From Flavobacteriales bacterium (lineage in GTDB: Bacteria > Bacteroidota > Bacteroidia > Flavobacteriales_F > PHOS-HE28): a stretch of 57,035 bases of DNA. Made by a program: the position numbers and the translations under genes. Every line of letters starts with the position of its first letter. Position 1 is the stretch's first letter. The notes beneath the pieces were generated by a model. It worked only from the letters and a program-made list of their open reading frames with translations, was not told the DNA's origin and did not search any database. The DNA lies in contig JAIOIH010000069.1 in assembly GCA_019912395.1 (NCBI GenBank), forward strand, positions 1 to 57,035, read 5' to 3'. Shown here one piece after another: positions 36,285 to 44,266 of this stretch.

Positions 36285-36443
36285 GGCTTAAAGCCGAAAG
36301 GTGAAACTGGAAAGCTGAAACGCACACAACAGAGTTGAGTCACCATTCACCATTCACCATTCACCAGCCACCAGCCACCATTCACCGGCAACTACAAACC
36401 TCAGATCCGCGCAGATCCACGCTTTCAGTGTCATCCGCGTTCC
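36285..36443. repeat. Heptamer tract and dispersed repeat between tig and clpP
   Basis: ATTCACC-type heptamers occur several times in a row (36341-36387, with variants AGCCACC and ATTCACC), following a GAAAGCT-like phrase just after the tig stop. From 36400 the element CTCAGATCCGCG ... GCGTTCCAT repeats the one found before ahcY (17478-17531). No gene is supported between 36285 and 36470. Confidence 0.65.
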
Positions 36444-36470
36444 ATTAAACACATCCCCGACACACACACC

Positions 36471-37139
36471 ATGATCCCCCAGGACGAATTCAAAAAATAT
36501 GCGGTGAAGCACCGCAACATCACCAGCACTACGCTGGAGAGCTACATCTCCGCGTCCATCACGCCCTATATCATCGAGGAGCGCCAGCTCAACGTGGCGC
36601 AGATGGACGTCTTCAGCCGCTTGATGATGGACCGCATCATCTTCCTCGGCACCGCCATCAACGACCAGGTGGCCAACATCATCCAGGCGCAATTGCTGTT
36701 CCTGGAAAGCGTGGATCCCAAAAAGGACATTCAGATCTACCTGAACAGTCCGGGTGGCGGCGTATACGCGGGACTCGGCATTTATGACACCATGCAGTAC
36801 ATCGTGCCGGACGTGGCCACGATATGCACGGGCATGGCGGCATCCATGGGCGCGGTGCTGCTGTGCGCCGGGGCCAAGGGCAAGCGAAGTGCCCTGAAGC
36901 ACGCCCGCGTGATGATCCATCAGCCCATGGGCGGAGCGGAAGGCCAGGCCGTCGACATGGAGATCACCGTTCGGGAGATCCTCAAGTTGAAGAAGGAACT
37001 CTACGACATCATCAGCACGCACAGCGGACAGACGTTCGACAAGGTGTCCGCCGATGGTGACCGCGACTACTGGATGATCGCCGAGGAAGCGAAGGCGTAC
37101 GGAATGATCGACGAACTGCTGGTGCGGAACCCCAAGTAG
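36471..37139 (+). CDS. clpP: ATP-dependent Clp protease proteolytic subunit ClpP
   Basis: The serine protease barrel that degrades substrates unfolded by ClpX. The 222-aa product has the catalytic triad S125 (GMAASMGA), H150 (VMIHQPMGG) and D199 (GDRDYW), spaced exactly as in the E. coli enzyme. The handle motif [13 protein letters not shown] and the N-terminal loop region are present. About 30 residues precede the conserved core, slightly more than in E. coli, consistent with a propeptide. It is followed by clpX after 127 bases. Confidence 0.97.
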   Translation: MIPQDEFKKYAVKHRNITSTTLESYISASITPYIIEERQLNVAQMDVFSRLMMDRIIFLGTAINDQVANIIQAQLLFLESVDPKKDIQIYLNSPGGGVYAGLGIYDTMQYIVPDVATICTGMAASMGAVLLCAGAKGKRSALKHARVMIHQPMGGAEGQAVDMEITVREILKLKKELYDIISTHSGQTFDKVSADGDRDYWMIAEEAKAYGMIDELLVRNPK

Positions 37140-37218
37140 GTCGGCGGTCCTCAAATTGATCACACGCCGGTGGATGAACACCGGTGATAACCGATCGGGC
37201 CTCCCCGCCGAGGTTCCG

Positions 37219-37226
37219 TATCTTCG
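37219..37226 (+). promoter_or_regulatory. Putative clpX -7 element
   Basis: TATCTTCG, one mismatch to TAnnTTTG, about 40 bases before the clpX ATG. It would allow clpX expression apart from clpP. Confidence 0.3.
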
Positions 37227-37266
37227 CACATCCCAATTACGTAGTAGTGGGGATGGCAACTTGAAC

Positions 37267-38502
37267 ATGGAGAAGAAAGAGATCAAATGCTCGTTCTGCG
37301 GGCGCGACAAGCAGGACACGAACGTCCTGATCGCAGGCATCACCGGCCATATCTGCGATAGTTGCATCGCGCAGGCACAGAACATCATCGCCGAGGAGCT
37401 CAACCAACGCGACCGGACCGAGCTGGAAGGGAACCTCGTGCTGCAGAAACCCTCGGAGATCAAAGCCTACCTGGACGAGTACGTCATCGGGCAGGACGAG
37501 GCGAAGAAGGTGCTGAGCGTGGCGGTGTACAACCATTACAAGCGGCTGATGCAAAAGGTGGTGCCCGCCGATGATGTGGAGATCGAGAAGAGCAACATCA
37601 TCCTGGTGGGTGAAACGGGCACGGGAAAGACGCTTTTGGCGAAGACCATCGCCAAGATGCTCAACGTACCCTTCGCCATCGCCGATGCCACCGTGCTTAC
37701 CGAGGCGGGCTACGTGGGCGAGGACGTGGAAAGCATCCTGAGCCGCCTGCTCCAAGCTGCGGACTATGATGTCAGCAAGGCGGAGAGGGGCATCGTCTTC
37801 ATCGACGAGATCGACAAGATCAGTAGGAAGGGGGATAGCGCCAGCATTACGCGGGACGTCAGTGGCGAGGGCGTGCAACAAGCGCTTCTGAAACTGCTTG
37901 AGGGGTCCATTGTCAACGTTCCACCCCAGGGTGGCCGGAAGCATCCGGAGCAAAAACTGATCCAGGTGGACACGCGCAAGATCCTCTTCGTTTGCGGAGG
38001 CGCTTTTGACGGCATCCAGAAGATCATCGCACGCCGCGTAAAGAGCAGTGCGGTCGGCTACAGCGCCAGCAAGGCGGCCCGTATCAGCGACGACAATTTG
38101 CTGCAATACGTGGGGCCCACGGACCTCCGGGCATTCGGGCTGATCCCCGAGCTCATTGGTCGCTTCCCGGTGCTCACGTACCTGGACCCGTTGGACCGCG
38201 AGAGCCTGCGCCGCATTCTCACCGAGCCAAGGAACGCGCTGGTGAAGCAGTACATCAAGCTTTTCGAAATGGACCGCGTGAAGATCTCCTTCGACAAGAA
38301 GGTGCTCGACTTCATCGTGGAGCGGGCCGTGGACTACAAGCTCGGTGCACGCGGGCTCCGCAGCATCTGCGAGGCCATCATGACCGATGCGATGTACGAA
38401 GTGCCCAGCACCAACGACAGGCCCTCGGAGCTACGGATCACGCTCAGCTATGCCCGGGAGAAATTCGAGCGCTCGCGCATGAGCCAGCTAAAGGTGGCTT
38501 GA
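37267..38502 (+). CDS. clpX: ATP-dependent Clp protease ATP-binding subunit ClpX
   Basis: The AAA+ unfoldase that feeds proteins to ClpP. The 411-aa product has the N-terminal zinc finger (C8, C11, C30, C33 in CSFCGRDK and HICDSC), Walker A GETGTGKT, Walker [12 protein letters not shown], the pore loop near [11 protein letters not shown] and sensor regions through [20 protein letters not shown]. The ATG at 37267 gives the canonical [12 protein letters not shown] start; the open frame to 37156 has no similarity. It overlaps no neighbour, and its nearest upstream gene is clpP. Confidence 0.97.
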   Translation: MEKKEIKCSFCGRDKQDTNVLIAGITGHICDSCIAQAQNIIAEELNQRDRTELEGNLVLQKPSEIKAYLDEYVIGQDEAKKVLSVAVYNHYKRLMQKVVPADDVEIEKSNIILVGETGTGKTLLAKTIAKMLNVPFAIADATVLTEAGYVGEDVESILSRLLQAADYDVSKAERGIVFIDEIDKISRKGDSASITRDVSGEGVQQALLKLLEGSIVNVPPQGGRKHPEQKLIQVDTRKILFVCGGAFDGIQKIIARRVKSSAVGYSASKAARISDDNLLQYVGPTDLRAFGLIPELIGRFPVLTYLDPLDRESLRRILTEPRNALVKQYIKLFEMDRVKISFDKKVLDFIVERAVDYKLGARGLRSICEAIMTDAMYEVPSTNDRPSELRITLSYAREKFERSRMSQLKVA

Positions 38503-38579
38503 GCGAGCCCCGGAGGTTGGTATTGTCCCATGGCGAATGTGTGCTTAAGGCATCGGACATCGGACGATCCCCTGATCCG

Positions 38580-38587
38580 TACCTTCG
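38580..38587 (+). promoter_or_regulatory. Putative -7 element of the DUF2911 gene
   Basis: TACCTTCG, one mismatch to TAnnTTTG, 24 bases before the ATG. Confidence 0.35.
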
Positions 38588-38611
38588 TGCCTCATTTCAA
38601 ACCCCTTCCTG

Positions 38612-39448
38612 ATGAACCGTCTTATTCTTCCAGTGGCCGCCATGGCCATCAGTTTTTCCGCCGTCGCACAGGACCTGCCCAAGGCAAGCCCCCTGGGAGA
38701 GGTGGAGCAAGTGGTAGGCCTCACCAAGGTGGAGGTGGAGTATTCACGCCCCAGTGTGCGCGAGCGCCAGATCTTCGGCGGATTGCTGCCATTCGACAAG
38801 CTGTGGAGACTCGGGGCCAACAAGAACACCACCATCGAATTCAGCGGTCCCGTTGAGATCGACGGGCAGAAGTTGGATCAGGGCAAATACTCCCTGTTCG
38901 CCGTTCCGGGAAAGGAAGCGTGGGAAGTGATCTTCAACAAGAACACCGAGCAGTGGGGGGAAAGCGACCACAAGGATGAGGAGGACGTGCTGCGCGTGAA
39001 GGCGCGGGTGGAGCCCAGCGAGTTCACCGAGACGTTGACCATCTCATTCGATGAGGTGAAGGACGACAAGGCCCGGATGGATATCCGTTGGGAGAAGACC
39101 CGTGTGAGCGTGCGGATCACCGCCGATGCCACGGATCAATCCATCGTCAACATCAAGGAGGCCTTGGCCAAGCCGGATGTGAAGGCTGGTACCTACTCAA
39201 GCAGCGCCCGCTTCGCGATCGACCGCGGCATCATGACCAAGGAAGCCTTGGAATGGGCGCAAAAAGGGGCGGACATGAACCCAAAGTACTATACCCTGTA
39301 CACGCTGGCACTGGCGCAGGCGGCGAACGGCATGAAGAAGGAGGCCATCGCCACGGCTGAGAAGAGCATGGAAGCGTCCAAGGAGGCTGGCAGTGATGCT
39401 TACGTGAACATGAACGCGGAGAAGATCAAGGAGTGGAGTTCGAAATAG
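38612..39448 (+). CDS. DUF2911 family exported protein
   Basis: A 278-aa protein with a signal peptide (MNRLILPVAAMAISFSAVAQ, cut after SAVAQ). The DUF2911 domain covers residues 24-165: VEVEYSRPSVRERQIFGGLLPFDKLWRLGANKNTTIEF is visible in pieces, followed by GKYSLFAVPGKEAWEVIFNK. A helical C-terminal part with a TPR-like pair (ALEWAQKGADMNPKYYTLYTLALAQAANG) follows. DUF2911 has no assigned activity; periplasmic or surface location is inferred from the signal peptide. It is a single-gene unit ended by a strong terminator. Confidence 0.92.
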   Translation: MNRLILPVAAMAISFSAVAQDLPKASPLGEVEQVVGLTKVEVEYSRPSVRERQIFGGLLPFDKLWRLGANKNTTIEFSGPVEIDGQKLDQGKYSLFAVPGKEAWEVIFNKNTEQWGESDHKDEEDVLRVKARVEPSEFTETLTISFDEVKDDKARMDIRWEKTRVSVRITADATDQSIVNIKEALAKPDVKAGTYSSSARFAIDRGIMTKEALEWAQKGADMNPKYYTLYTLALAQAANGMKKEAIATAEKSMEASKEAGSDAYVNMNAEKIKEWSSK

Positions 39449-39477
39449 GTCTGGCTCGGCCTTGGCCCACATGTAAA

Positions 39478-39512
39478 CCCCCGCGTCCAATGGATGCGGG
39501 GGCTTTGCTTTT
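39478..39512 (+). terminator. Intrinsic terminator after the DUF2911 gene
   Basis: CCCCCGCGTCC (39478-39488) pairs with GGATGCGGGGG (39492-39502), with one G-U pair and a three-base loop, followed by CTTTGCTTTT. Confidence 0.75.
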
Positions 39513-39527
39513 AAGGGTATAGGGCGA

Positions 39528-39760
39528 TCACTGCAGGGCGATGCGCTGCATGCTGGAGCTCCATTCGTTTCCGACACGGACGGTGTAGATGCCCGCTGCT
39601 TTCCCCGAGAGGTCCAAGGATGAGGCGCTGCCGGTGAAGTTGAAGGACTGGACCATTTCACCCAATGCATTGAAAACCTCTACGGCCATGCTGCCCGGGG
39701 TCCTCCGTGCGGATCTCGAGCGGTCCTGCGGTCGGGCTGAGGTAGAGCGCTTTCATCGGC
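39528..39760 (-). pseudogene. Frameshifted remnant of a fourth T9SS paralogue
   Basis: On the minus strand the fragment reads LYLSPTAGPLEIRTEDPG in one frame and then, one base out of phase, SMAVEVFNALGEMVQS ... GKAAGIYTVRVG ... QRIALQ and a stop. It aligns with the C-terminal sorting domain of the three intact paralogues that follow (MYPSPTTGPVQIRSEITGQMTVEVFN ... QRVALK). Only this terminal domain is left and it carries a frameshift, so it is a decayed end of a former array member. About 110 bases (39768-39876) between it and the next terminator hold nothing recognisable. Confidence 0.8.
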
Positions 39761-39876
39761 TGGGAAATGGACTACATTGTACTGTATCACTTCGCCTCTA
39801 GGCACTAGTCCGCTTGGATCCAGTTCGGCACAAGGGGGGATCCGCGCTTTCGGAACTCGGTAGGCCACCAACGAAG

Positions 39877-39917
39877 AACTCCCCCTCGATTCCTGCTTCC
39901 AGGACCGGGGGGGAGTT
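39877..39917 (-). terminator. Terminator hairpin of tandem paralogue 1
   Basis: AACTCCCCC (39877-39885) pairs with GGGGGAGTT (39909-39917). On the minus strand it lies 20 bases after the stop of the 39937-41874 gene. Related hairpins follow the other two paralogues. Confidence 0.7.
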
Positions 39918-39936
39918 TGCTTTCGGGAGCGTTCGC

Positions 39937-41874
39937 TTACTTCAAAGCGACACGCTGCACGCTGTAGTTGGTGCCATCACCCACGCGGATGGTGTAAATG
40001 CCGGCGGCGTTGCCGGAGAGGTCCAGCGAGGTCGCCGTACCGTTGAAGCTGGTGGTCTGCACCAAGGTGCCCAAGGTGTTGAACACTTCCACGGTCATTT
40101 GGCCAGTGATCTCCGAACGGATCTGCACCGGGCCGGTGGTGGGGCTGGGGTACATGGTCACTCCTTGCAGAGCTGGAGCCTCCTGTACACCCACACCGAT
40201 CTGGCTGGAGAGGCGCACTGCCCAAGCGGTGCCGTTGCCGCCGTACAGGTTGATGTTCTGGTCATCAATGGGGATCCAGAGCATGCTTGCGATAGCGGGC
40301 TGCGGCACGGTGGTATCATCGAGGATGTAGAGGTCGTTGCCGCTTTCCTGGAACATGTTCGCGGAGACGAAGTAGGCACCGGGGTTGAGCATGATCGGAT
40401 CCAGGAAGGAGAGCCCGACCACGCCGCCATTGTCCAGGTCCGTCTGGGTGATCACCCGGATGTCCGACTGTGTCAATGGGGAGGAAAGGTCGGGTGGGGA
40501 GGCAAGCACATCGGCCGTGTCGTAGACGGACATGGTGAAGTAGCTGCCGACATCCGTGTTCGCAGTGCTCAACACGACCTCGCCACCATAGAACACCTCC
40601 GCTGTGTTGATCTCGAAGTAATTGACCAGGCGCACGTCCTGGGTGTTGTCAAGGAAGGATCCGGTACCTGTCGGGGTCGTGGTCAGGATCGAGTCCGGCA
40701 CCACGCCGATGGCATCCATGGAATACAGGTCGGGGGTCACCGCGAAATAGCGGTATTTCTCGTTGTTGCTTGGGTTCTCATCCATGGCGATCTGGTCACT
40801 GGTCATGGTGAAATGCGCCGTGTAGATGCCCGTTGCCATGGGGTTGCTCAAAACGATGTTCTCGTCGGTTACTACCGTATCGCCATTGAGCATGGTCCCT
40901 ACAGCAGTGGATGCGGAACCGATCTCGGTTCCGCCCTCATCGCGCACGGAGACGTTCACGGTCACGTTGGTCTGGTCCGCACTACCGAAGTTCACCACTT
41001 GCGCACCTACGTTCAGTTCGGTGGGCATCTGGCTTGCCGGAACTCGGCCATACTCATATCCACCCCCGGTTTGCGATGTGTATCCGTAGTCCATCACCAG
41101 TTCGTTCTCCGGTATCGGGGAGAGTTCCAGGTCGTCGATGGCCCAGTAGTACTCCCATCCGCCGCGCCACTGGAATTGCAGATAGACATTGGCTTGGTTC
41201 GCAGCCACTGAAGAGATGTCCACGGCCACGGTCTGCGGGTTGTACGAGAAACGCTCGCAAGGCGGAGCGATGCTCCCGGTTTGCAGGCAGGGGAACGGAG
41301 CGAAGTTCGTCCAGGTCACCCCATCGGTGCTCACTCGCACCTTGCAGGCCGTATCGGCATCGAGGTCGAACACGCCGATGGTGCTTTTCATGGTGAGCAG
41401 CACGGTAGGTTGTCCGGAGCAATCAATGGGGGTGGTGGTGAGCCGTGTCAGGTGGTTGGACGGTGGAGCGGCGGATAGTCCGCGGTCCGAGTTGGCCCAG
41501 AGGTAGCCATTGGACGCACCCGGAGCCAGAAAGGTGAGGATCAAGGGCTGGTTTGCCGATGCCTGCGTAACGTCAGCGGGATCATTGGACCACTGGAACA
41601 GGACATTGGTTTGGCCGCTTGGCGTAAGGTCGTCCACGTTGGTCCATCCGGCGGGAATGCCTCCTCCGGAGAAGTCCTCCGAGTAAAAGGCGGCACGTTG
41701 ACCATTCCCGAGCCAGCTTGGTGTTTCTCCTTGGATCGCCGCATGCGAGGGTTGTGACATTGCCCCGCTCGGGTGGAAGGACTTGCTCTGCTTGAGATGC
41801 GCATTGTGGGGGGATTGCGCGCTCGCACTTCCGGTGATCGCCAAGGCGAGAATAACGGTGTAAAGGTGTTTCAT
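39937..41874 (-). CDS. Secreted T9SS-sorted tandem paralogue 1
   Basis: A 645-aa exported protein with a signal peptide (MKHLYTVILALAITGSASAQ). Residues about 65-270 form a jellyroll-like domain of the choice-of-anchor type (AAFYSEDFSGGGIPAGWTNVDD ... EYYWAIDDLELSPIPE). A Y-GG-YEYGRVPASQMP phrase then leads into a CARDB/Ig-like domain (TNVTVNVSVRDEGGTEIGSA). From residue about 385 the sequence is nearly identical to paralogues 2 and 3 (DLYSMDAIGVVPDSILTTTP, SFLDNTQDVRLVNYFEI), ending in the sorting domain MYPSPTTGPVQIRSE ... QRVALK. The ligand is unknown; the layout suggests a surface protein with an exchangeable head. Confidence 0.88.
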   Translation of the reverse strand: MKHLYTVILALAITGSASAQSPHNAHLKQSKSFHPSGAMSQPSHAAIQGETPSWLGNGQRAAFYSEDFSGGGIPAGWTNVDDLTPSGQTNVLFQWSNDPADVTQASANQPLILTFLAPGASNGYLWANSDRGLSAAPPSNHLTRLTTTPIDCSGQPTVLLTMKSTIGVFDLDADTACKVRVSTDGVTWTNFAPFPCLQTGSIAPPCERFSYNPQTVAVDISSVAANQANVYLQFQWRGGWEYYWAIDDLELSPIPENELVMDYGYTSQTGGGYEYGRVPASQMPTELNVGAQVVNFGSADQTNVTVNVSVRDEGGTEIGSASTAVGTMLNGDTVVTDENIVLSNPMATGIYTAHFTMTSDQIAMDENPSNNEKYRYFAVTPDLYSMDAIGVVPDSILTTTPTGTGSFLDNTQDVRLVNYFEINTAEVFYGGEVVLSTANTDVGSYFTMSVYDTADVLASPPDLSSPLTQSDIRVITQTDLDNGGVVGLSFLDPIMLNPGAYFVSANMFQESGNDLYILDDTTVPQPAIASMLWIPIDDQNINLYGGNGTAWAVRLSSQIGVGVQEAPALQGVTMYPSPTTGPVQIRSEITGQMTVEVFNTLGTLVQTTSFNGTATSLDLSGNAAGIYTIRVGDGTNYSVQRVALK

Positions 41875-42032
41875 CAGGGCTGTTTTGGTGATTGGATGCG
41901 TAAGGTATGTCGATCCCGATGGATTTTCGAACCTCCAGGACCTCCATATCGCGAATTGGTCTAGGGATCATGAAGTTCGGTCGATGCTTTTCTTGTTCCG
42001 GTCGATGAAGAACCGGGGATGGGCGAAAAATA

Positions 42033-42075
42033 AAACTCCCCCCGGTAACCCGCGATCGGGCCCGAAGGGGAGTTT
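42033..42075 (-). terminator. Terminator hairpin of tandem paralogue 2
   Basis: AAACTCCCC from 42033 pairs with GGGGAGTTT (42067-42075). On the minus strand it follows the 42095-44035 stop by about 20 bases and is followed by TTATTTTT. Confidence 0.75.
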
Positions 42076-42094
42076 CATTCGAGCTCTGCCGAGC

Positions 42095-44035
42095 TTACTT
42101 CAACGCGATGCGCTGCACGCTGTAGTTGGTACCATCACCCACCCGGATGGTGTATATGCCGGCGGCGTTGCCGGAGAGGTCCAGCGAGGTTGCCGTACCG
42201 TTGAAGCTGGCGGTCTGCACCAAGGTGCCCAAGGCGTTGAACACCTCCACGGTCATCTGTCCGGCGATCTCCGAGCGGATCTGCACCGGGCCGGTGGTGG
42301 GGCTGGGGTACATGGTGACTCCATCCAGAGCGGGAGCCTCCTGTACGCCCACATTGAGCTGGCTGGAGAGGCGCACTGCCCACGCCGTACCGTTGCCGCC
42401 GTAGAGATGTTGGTTCTGGTCATCAATGGGGATCCAGAGCATGCTGGCAATTGAGGGCTGCGGCACGGTGGTGTCATCGAGGATGTAGAGATCATTGCCG
42501 CTTTCCTGGAACATGTTCGCCGAGACGAAATAGGCACCGGGGTTGAGCATGATCGGATCCAGGAAGGAGAGCCCGACCACGCCGCCATTGTCCAGGTCCG
42601 CCTGGGTGATCACCCGGATGTCCGACTGTGCCAAGGGGGAGGAAAGGTCGAGAGTGGGGCCAAGCACATCAACCGTGTCGTACACGGACATGGTGAAGTA
42701 GCTGCCTACATCCGTGTTCGCAGTGCTCAACACGATCTCGCCGCCATAGAACATCTCCGCGGTGTTGATCTCGAAGTAGTTGAGCAGGCGCACGTCCTGG
42801 GTGTTGTCGAGGAAGGAGCCGGTACCCGTCCGGGTCGTGGTAAGGATCTGGTTCGGCACTACGCCGATGGCGTCCATGGAATACAGGTCAGCGGTTACCG
42901 CGAAATAGCGGTATTTCTCATTGTTGCTCGGGTCCTCATCCATGGCGATCTGGTCACTGGTCATGGTGAAATGCGCCGTGTAGGTCCCAACGGGCATCGG
43001 ATCGGGCAAGGTGATCTGGGCCTCGGACACAAAAGCGTCCCCCGGGGCCACGGTACCCACTGGGATCGCCAAATTGGCCACTTCCACGTTTGCCTCGTCC
43101 AGAATGGAAACGTTCATCACCACGTTCGTTTGGTCGGTGGACCCGTTATTCGTGATGCTTCCGCCCACATCCATCGTGGGCAGCATTTGGCTCTGGGGCA
43201 CCCGTCCATACTCGTAGCCGCCACCGAATTGCGACGTGTAGGCATAGTCCATGGCGATCTCGTTGGGAGGCAGCGAATAGATGTTGACATCATCGATCTG
43301 CCAGTAATAGTGCGACGAGCCCGCTTCACTATTGTGCCTGAAGCGGAATTTCACGTTACCGGGATTGGCCGCTATGTACGCCGTGATGGCGAAGGAACGA
43401 GTTTCGGTCGTTACGGGACCGCCGGGAACACCTGTAGCTCCCTGGTTCAACGGAAGCCCTTCGTTGGTGATAAAACTACCGGGCCAGGTTGCACCACCAT
43501 CGTTGCTTATTTCCAAATAGAACGGTGAACTGCTGCAGCAGAAGCGCGATTTTTGTTGAAAGGAAATTCCAACGTATGGCGTGGCGCTCAAGTCCAACAA
43601 TGGTGAAACAAGGGAACCTTCAAAATCCACCGGGGAGGCAACGATCACAGGAGAACTGCCGCTCCAATCCGAGTTCGCCGAGTCCGATGCGAAGATCGCA
43701 GCACCATTTGCAGCAGTGGTGGATTGGATGTACTGGTTACCGGAAGTATATGCACCTGTTGGAGAGTGGTTGTTAAAGCGCCAAATGTTGCCGTTCGCAC
43801 CCTCGAGCGTCCACGACCCTACCCCGTTATTACCGACCAGACCATTGGCGAAGTCCTCGGTGAACAGCACGTCGCGATCGGTACCCTGTTCCGAGGGGGG
43901 GTGTTGCATTGGTTGCTGGACGGGTTCATTCCCTTGGAGTTGGCCAAGGTTCGGCAATGGGTAGTGCCCGTTGTGTTGGGCCTGCGCCCCCGCAGCGATC
44001 AAGGCCACGGTCGCGATGGAGAAAAGACTTCTCAT
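42095..44035 (-). CDS. Secreted T9SS-sorted tandem paralogue 2
   Basis: A 646-aa exported protein. The ATG at 44035 starts a typical signal peptide (MRSLFSIATVALIAAGAQAQ); an upstream ATG at 44089 in the open frame would precede it with 18 polar residues. The head (DVLFTEDFANGLVGNNGVGSW ... SGNQYIQSTTAANG ... HYYWQIDDVNIYSLPPNEI) is a jellyroll-type domain clearly different from that of paralogue 1. The linker phrase Y-GGGYEYGRVPQSQM and everything after residue about 385 are nearly identical to the other copies at the DNA level as well. It ends with a type A sorting domain (QRIALK). Same inferred role as its neighbours. Confidence 0.88.
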   Translation of the reverse strand: MRSLFSIATVALIAAGAQAQHNGHYPLPNLGQLQGNEPVQQPMQHPPSEQGTDRDVLFTEDFANGLVGNNGVGSWTLEGANGNIWRFNNHSPTGAYTSGNQYIQSTTAANGAAIFASDSANSDWSGSSPVIVASPVDFEGSLVSPLLDLSATPYVGISFQQKSRFCCSSSPFYLEISNDGGATWPGSFITNEGLPLNQGATGVPGGPVTTETRSFAITAYIAANPGNVKFRFRHNSEAGSSHYYWQIDDVNIYSLPPNEIAMDYAYTSQFGGGYEYGRVPQSQMLPTMDVGGSITNNGSTDQTNVVMNVSILDEANVEVANLAIPVGTVAPGDAFVSEAQITLPDPMPVGTYTAHFTMTSDQIAMDEDPSNNEKYRYFAVTADLYSMDAIGVVPNQILTTTRTGTGSFLDNTQDVRLLNYFEINTAEMFYGGEIVLSTANTDVGSYFTMSVYDTVDVLGPTLDLSSPLAQSDIRVITQADLDNGGVVGLSFLDPIMLNPGAYFVSANMFQESGNDLYILDDTTVPQPSIASMLWIPIDDQNQHLYGGNGTAWAVRLSSQLNVGVQEAPALDGVTMYPSPTTGPVQIRSEIAGQMTVEVFNALGTLVQTASFNGTATSLDLSGNAAGIYTIRVGDGTNYSVQRIALK

Positions 44036-44206
44036 GGTATTGTTTTTTTGTAGGTGTGAGGACATTGAGGCGGGAGCCAAAGTAGGCAAGGTTCCGCTAC
44101 CAAAGAGAGCTCGTTCCTATTGATCCCGGTAGGTGCAGCGATTTTCTCAATGGTGCGTTCATGGCAGTGATCGGAAATCAGGTTGCCGCGCAAGCCCCGA
44201 ACGAAA

Positions 44207-44247
44207 AACTCCCCCTCGATACCTGTTTCCAGAACCGAGGGGGAATT
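44207..44247 (-). terminator. Terminator hairpin of tandem paralogue 3
   Basis: AACTCCCCCTCG (from 44207) pairs with CGAGGGGGAATT (ending 44247), one mismatch. The hairpin and the following TTTCGGGAGCGTTCGCTTAC up to the stop codon are almost the same as after paralogue 1. Confidence 0.7.
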
Positions 44248-44266
44248 CACTTTCGGGAGCGTTCGC

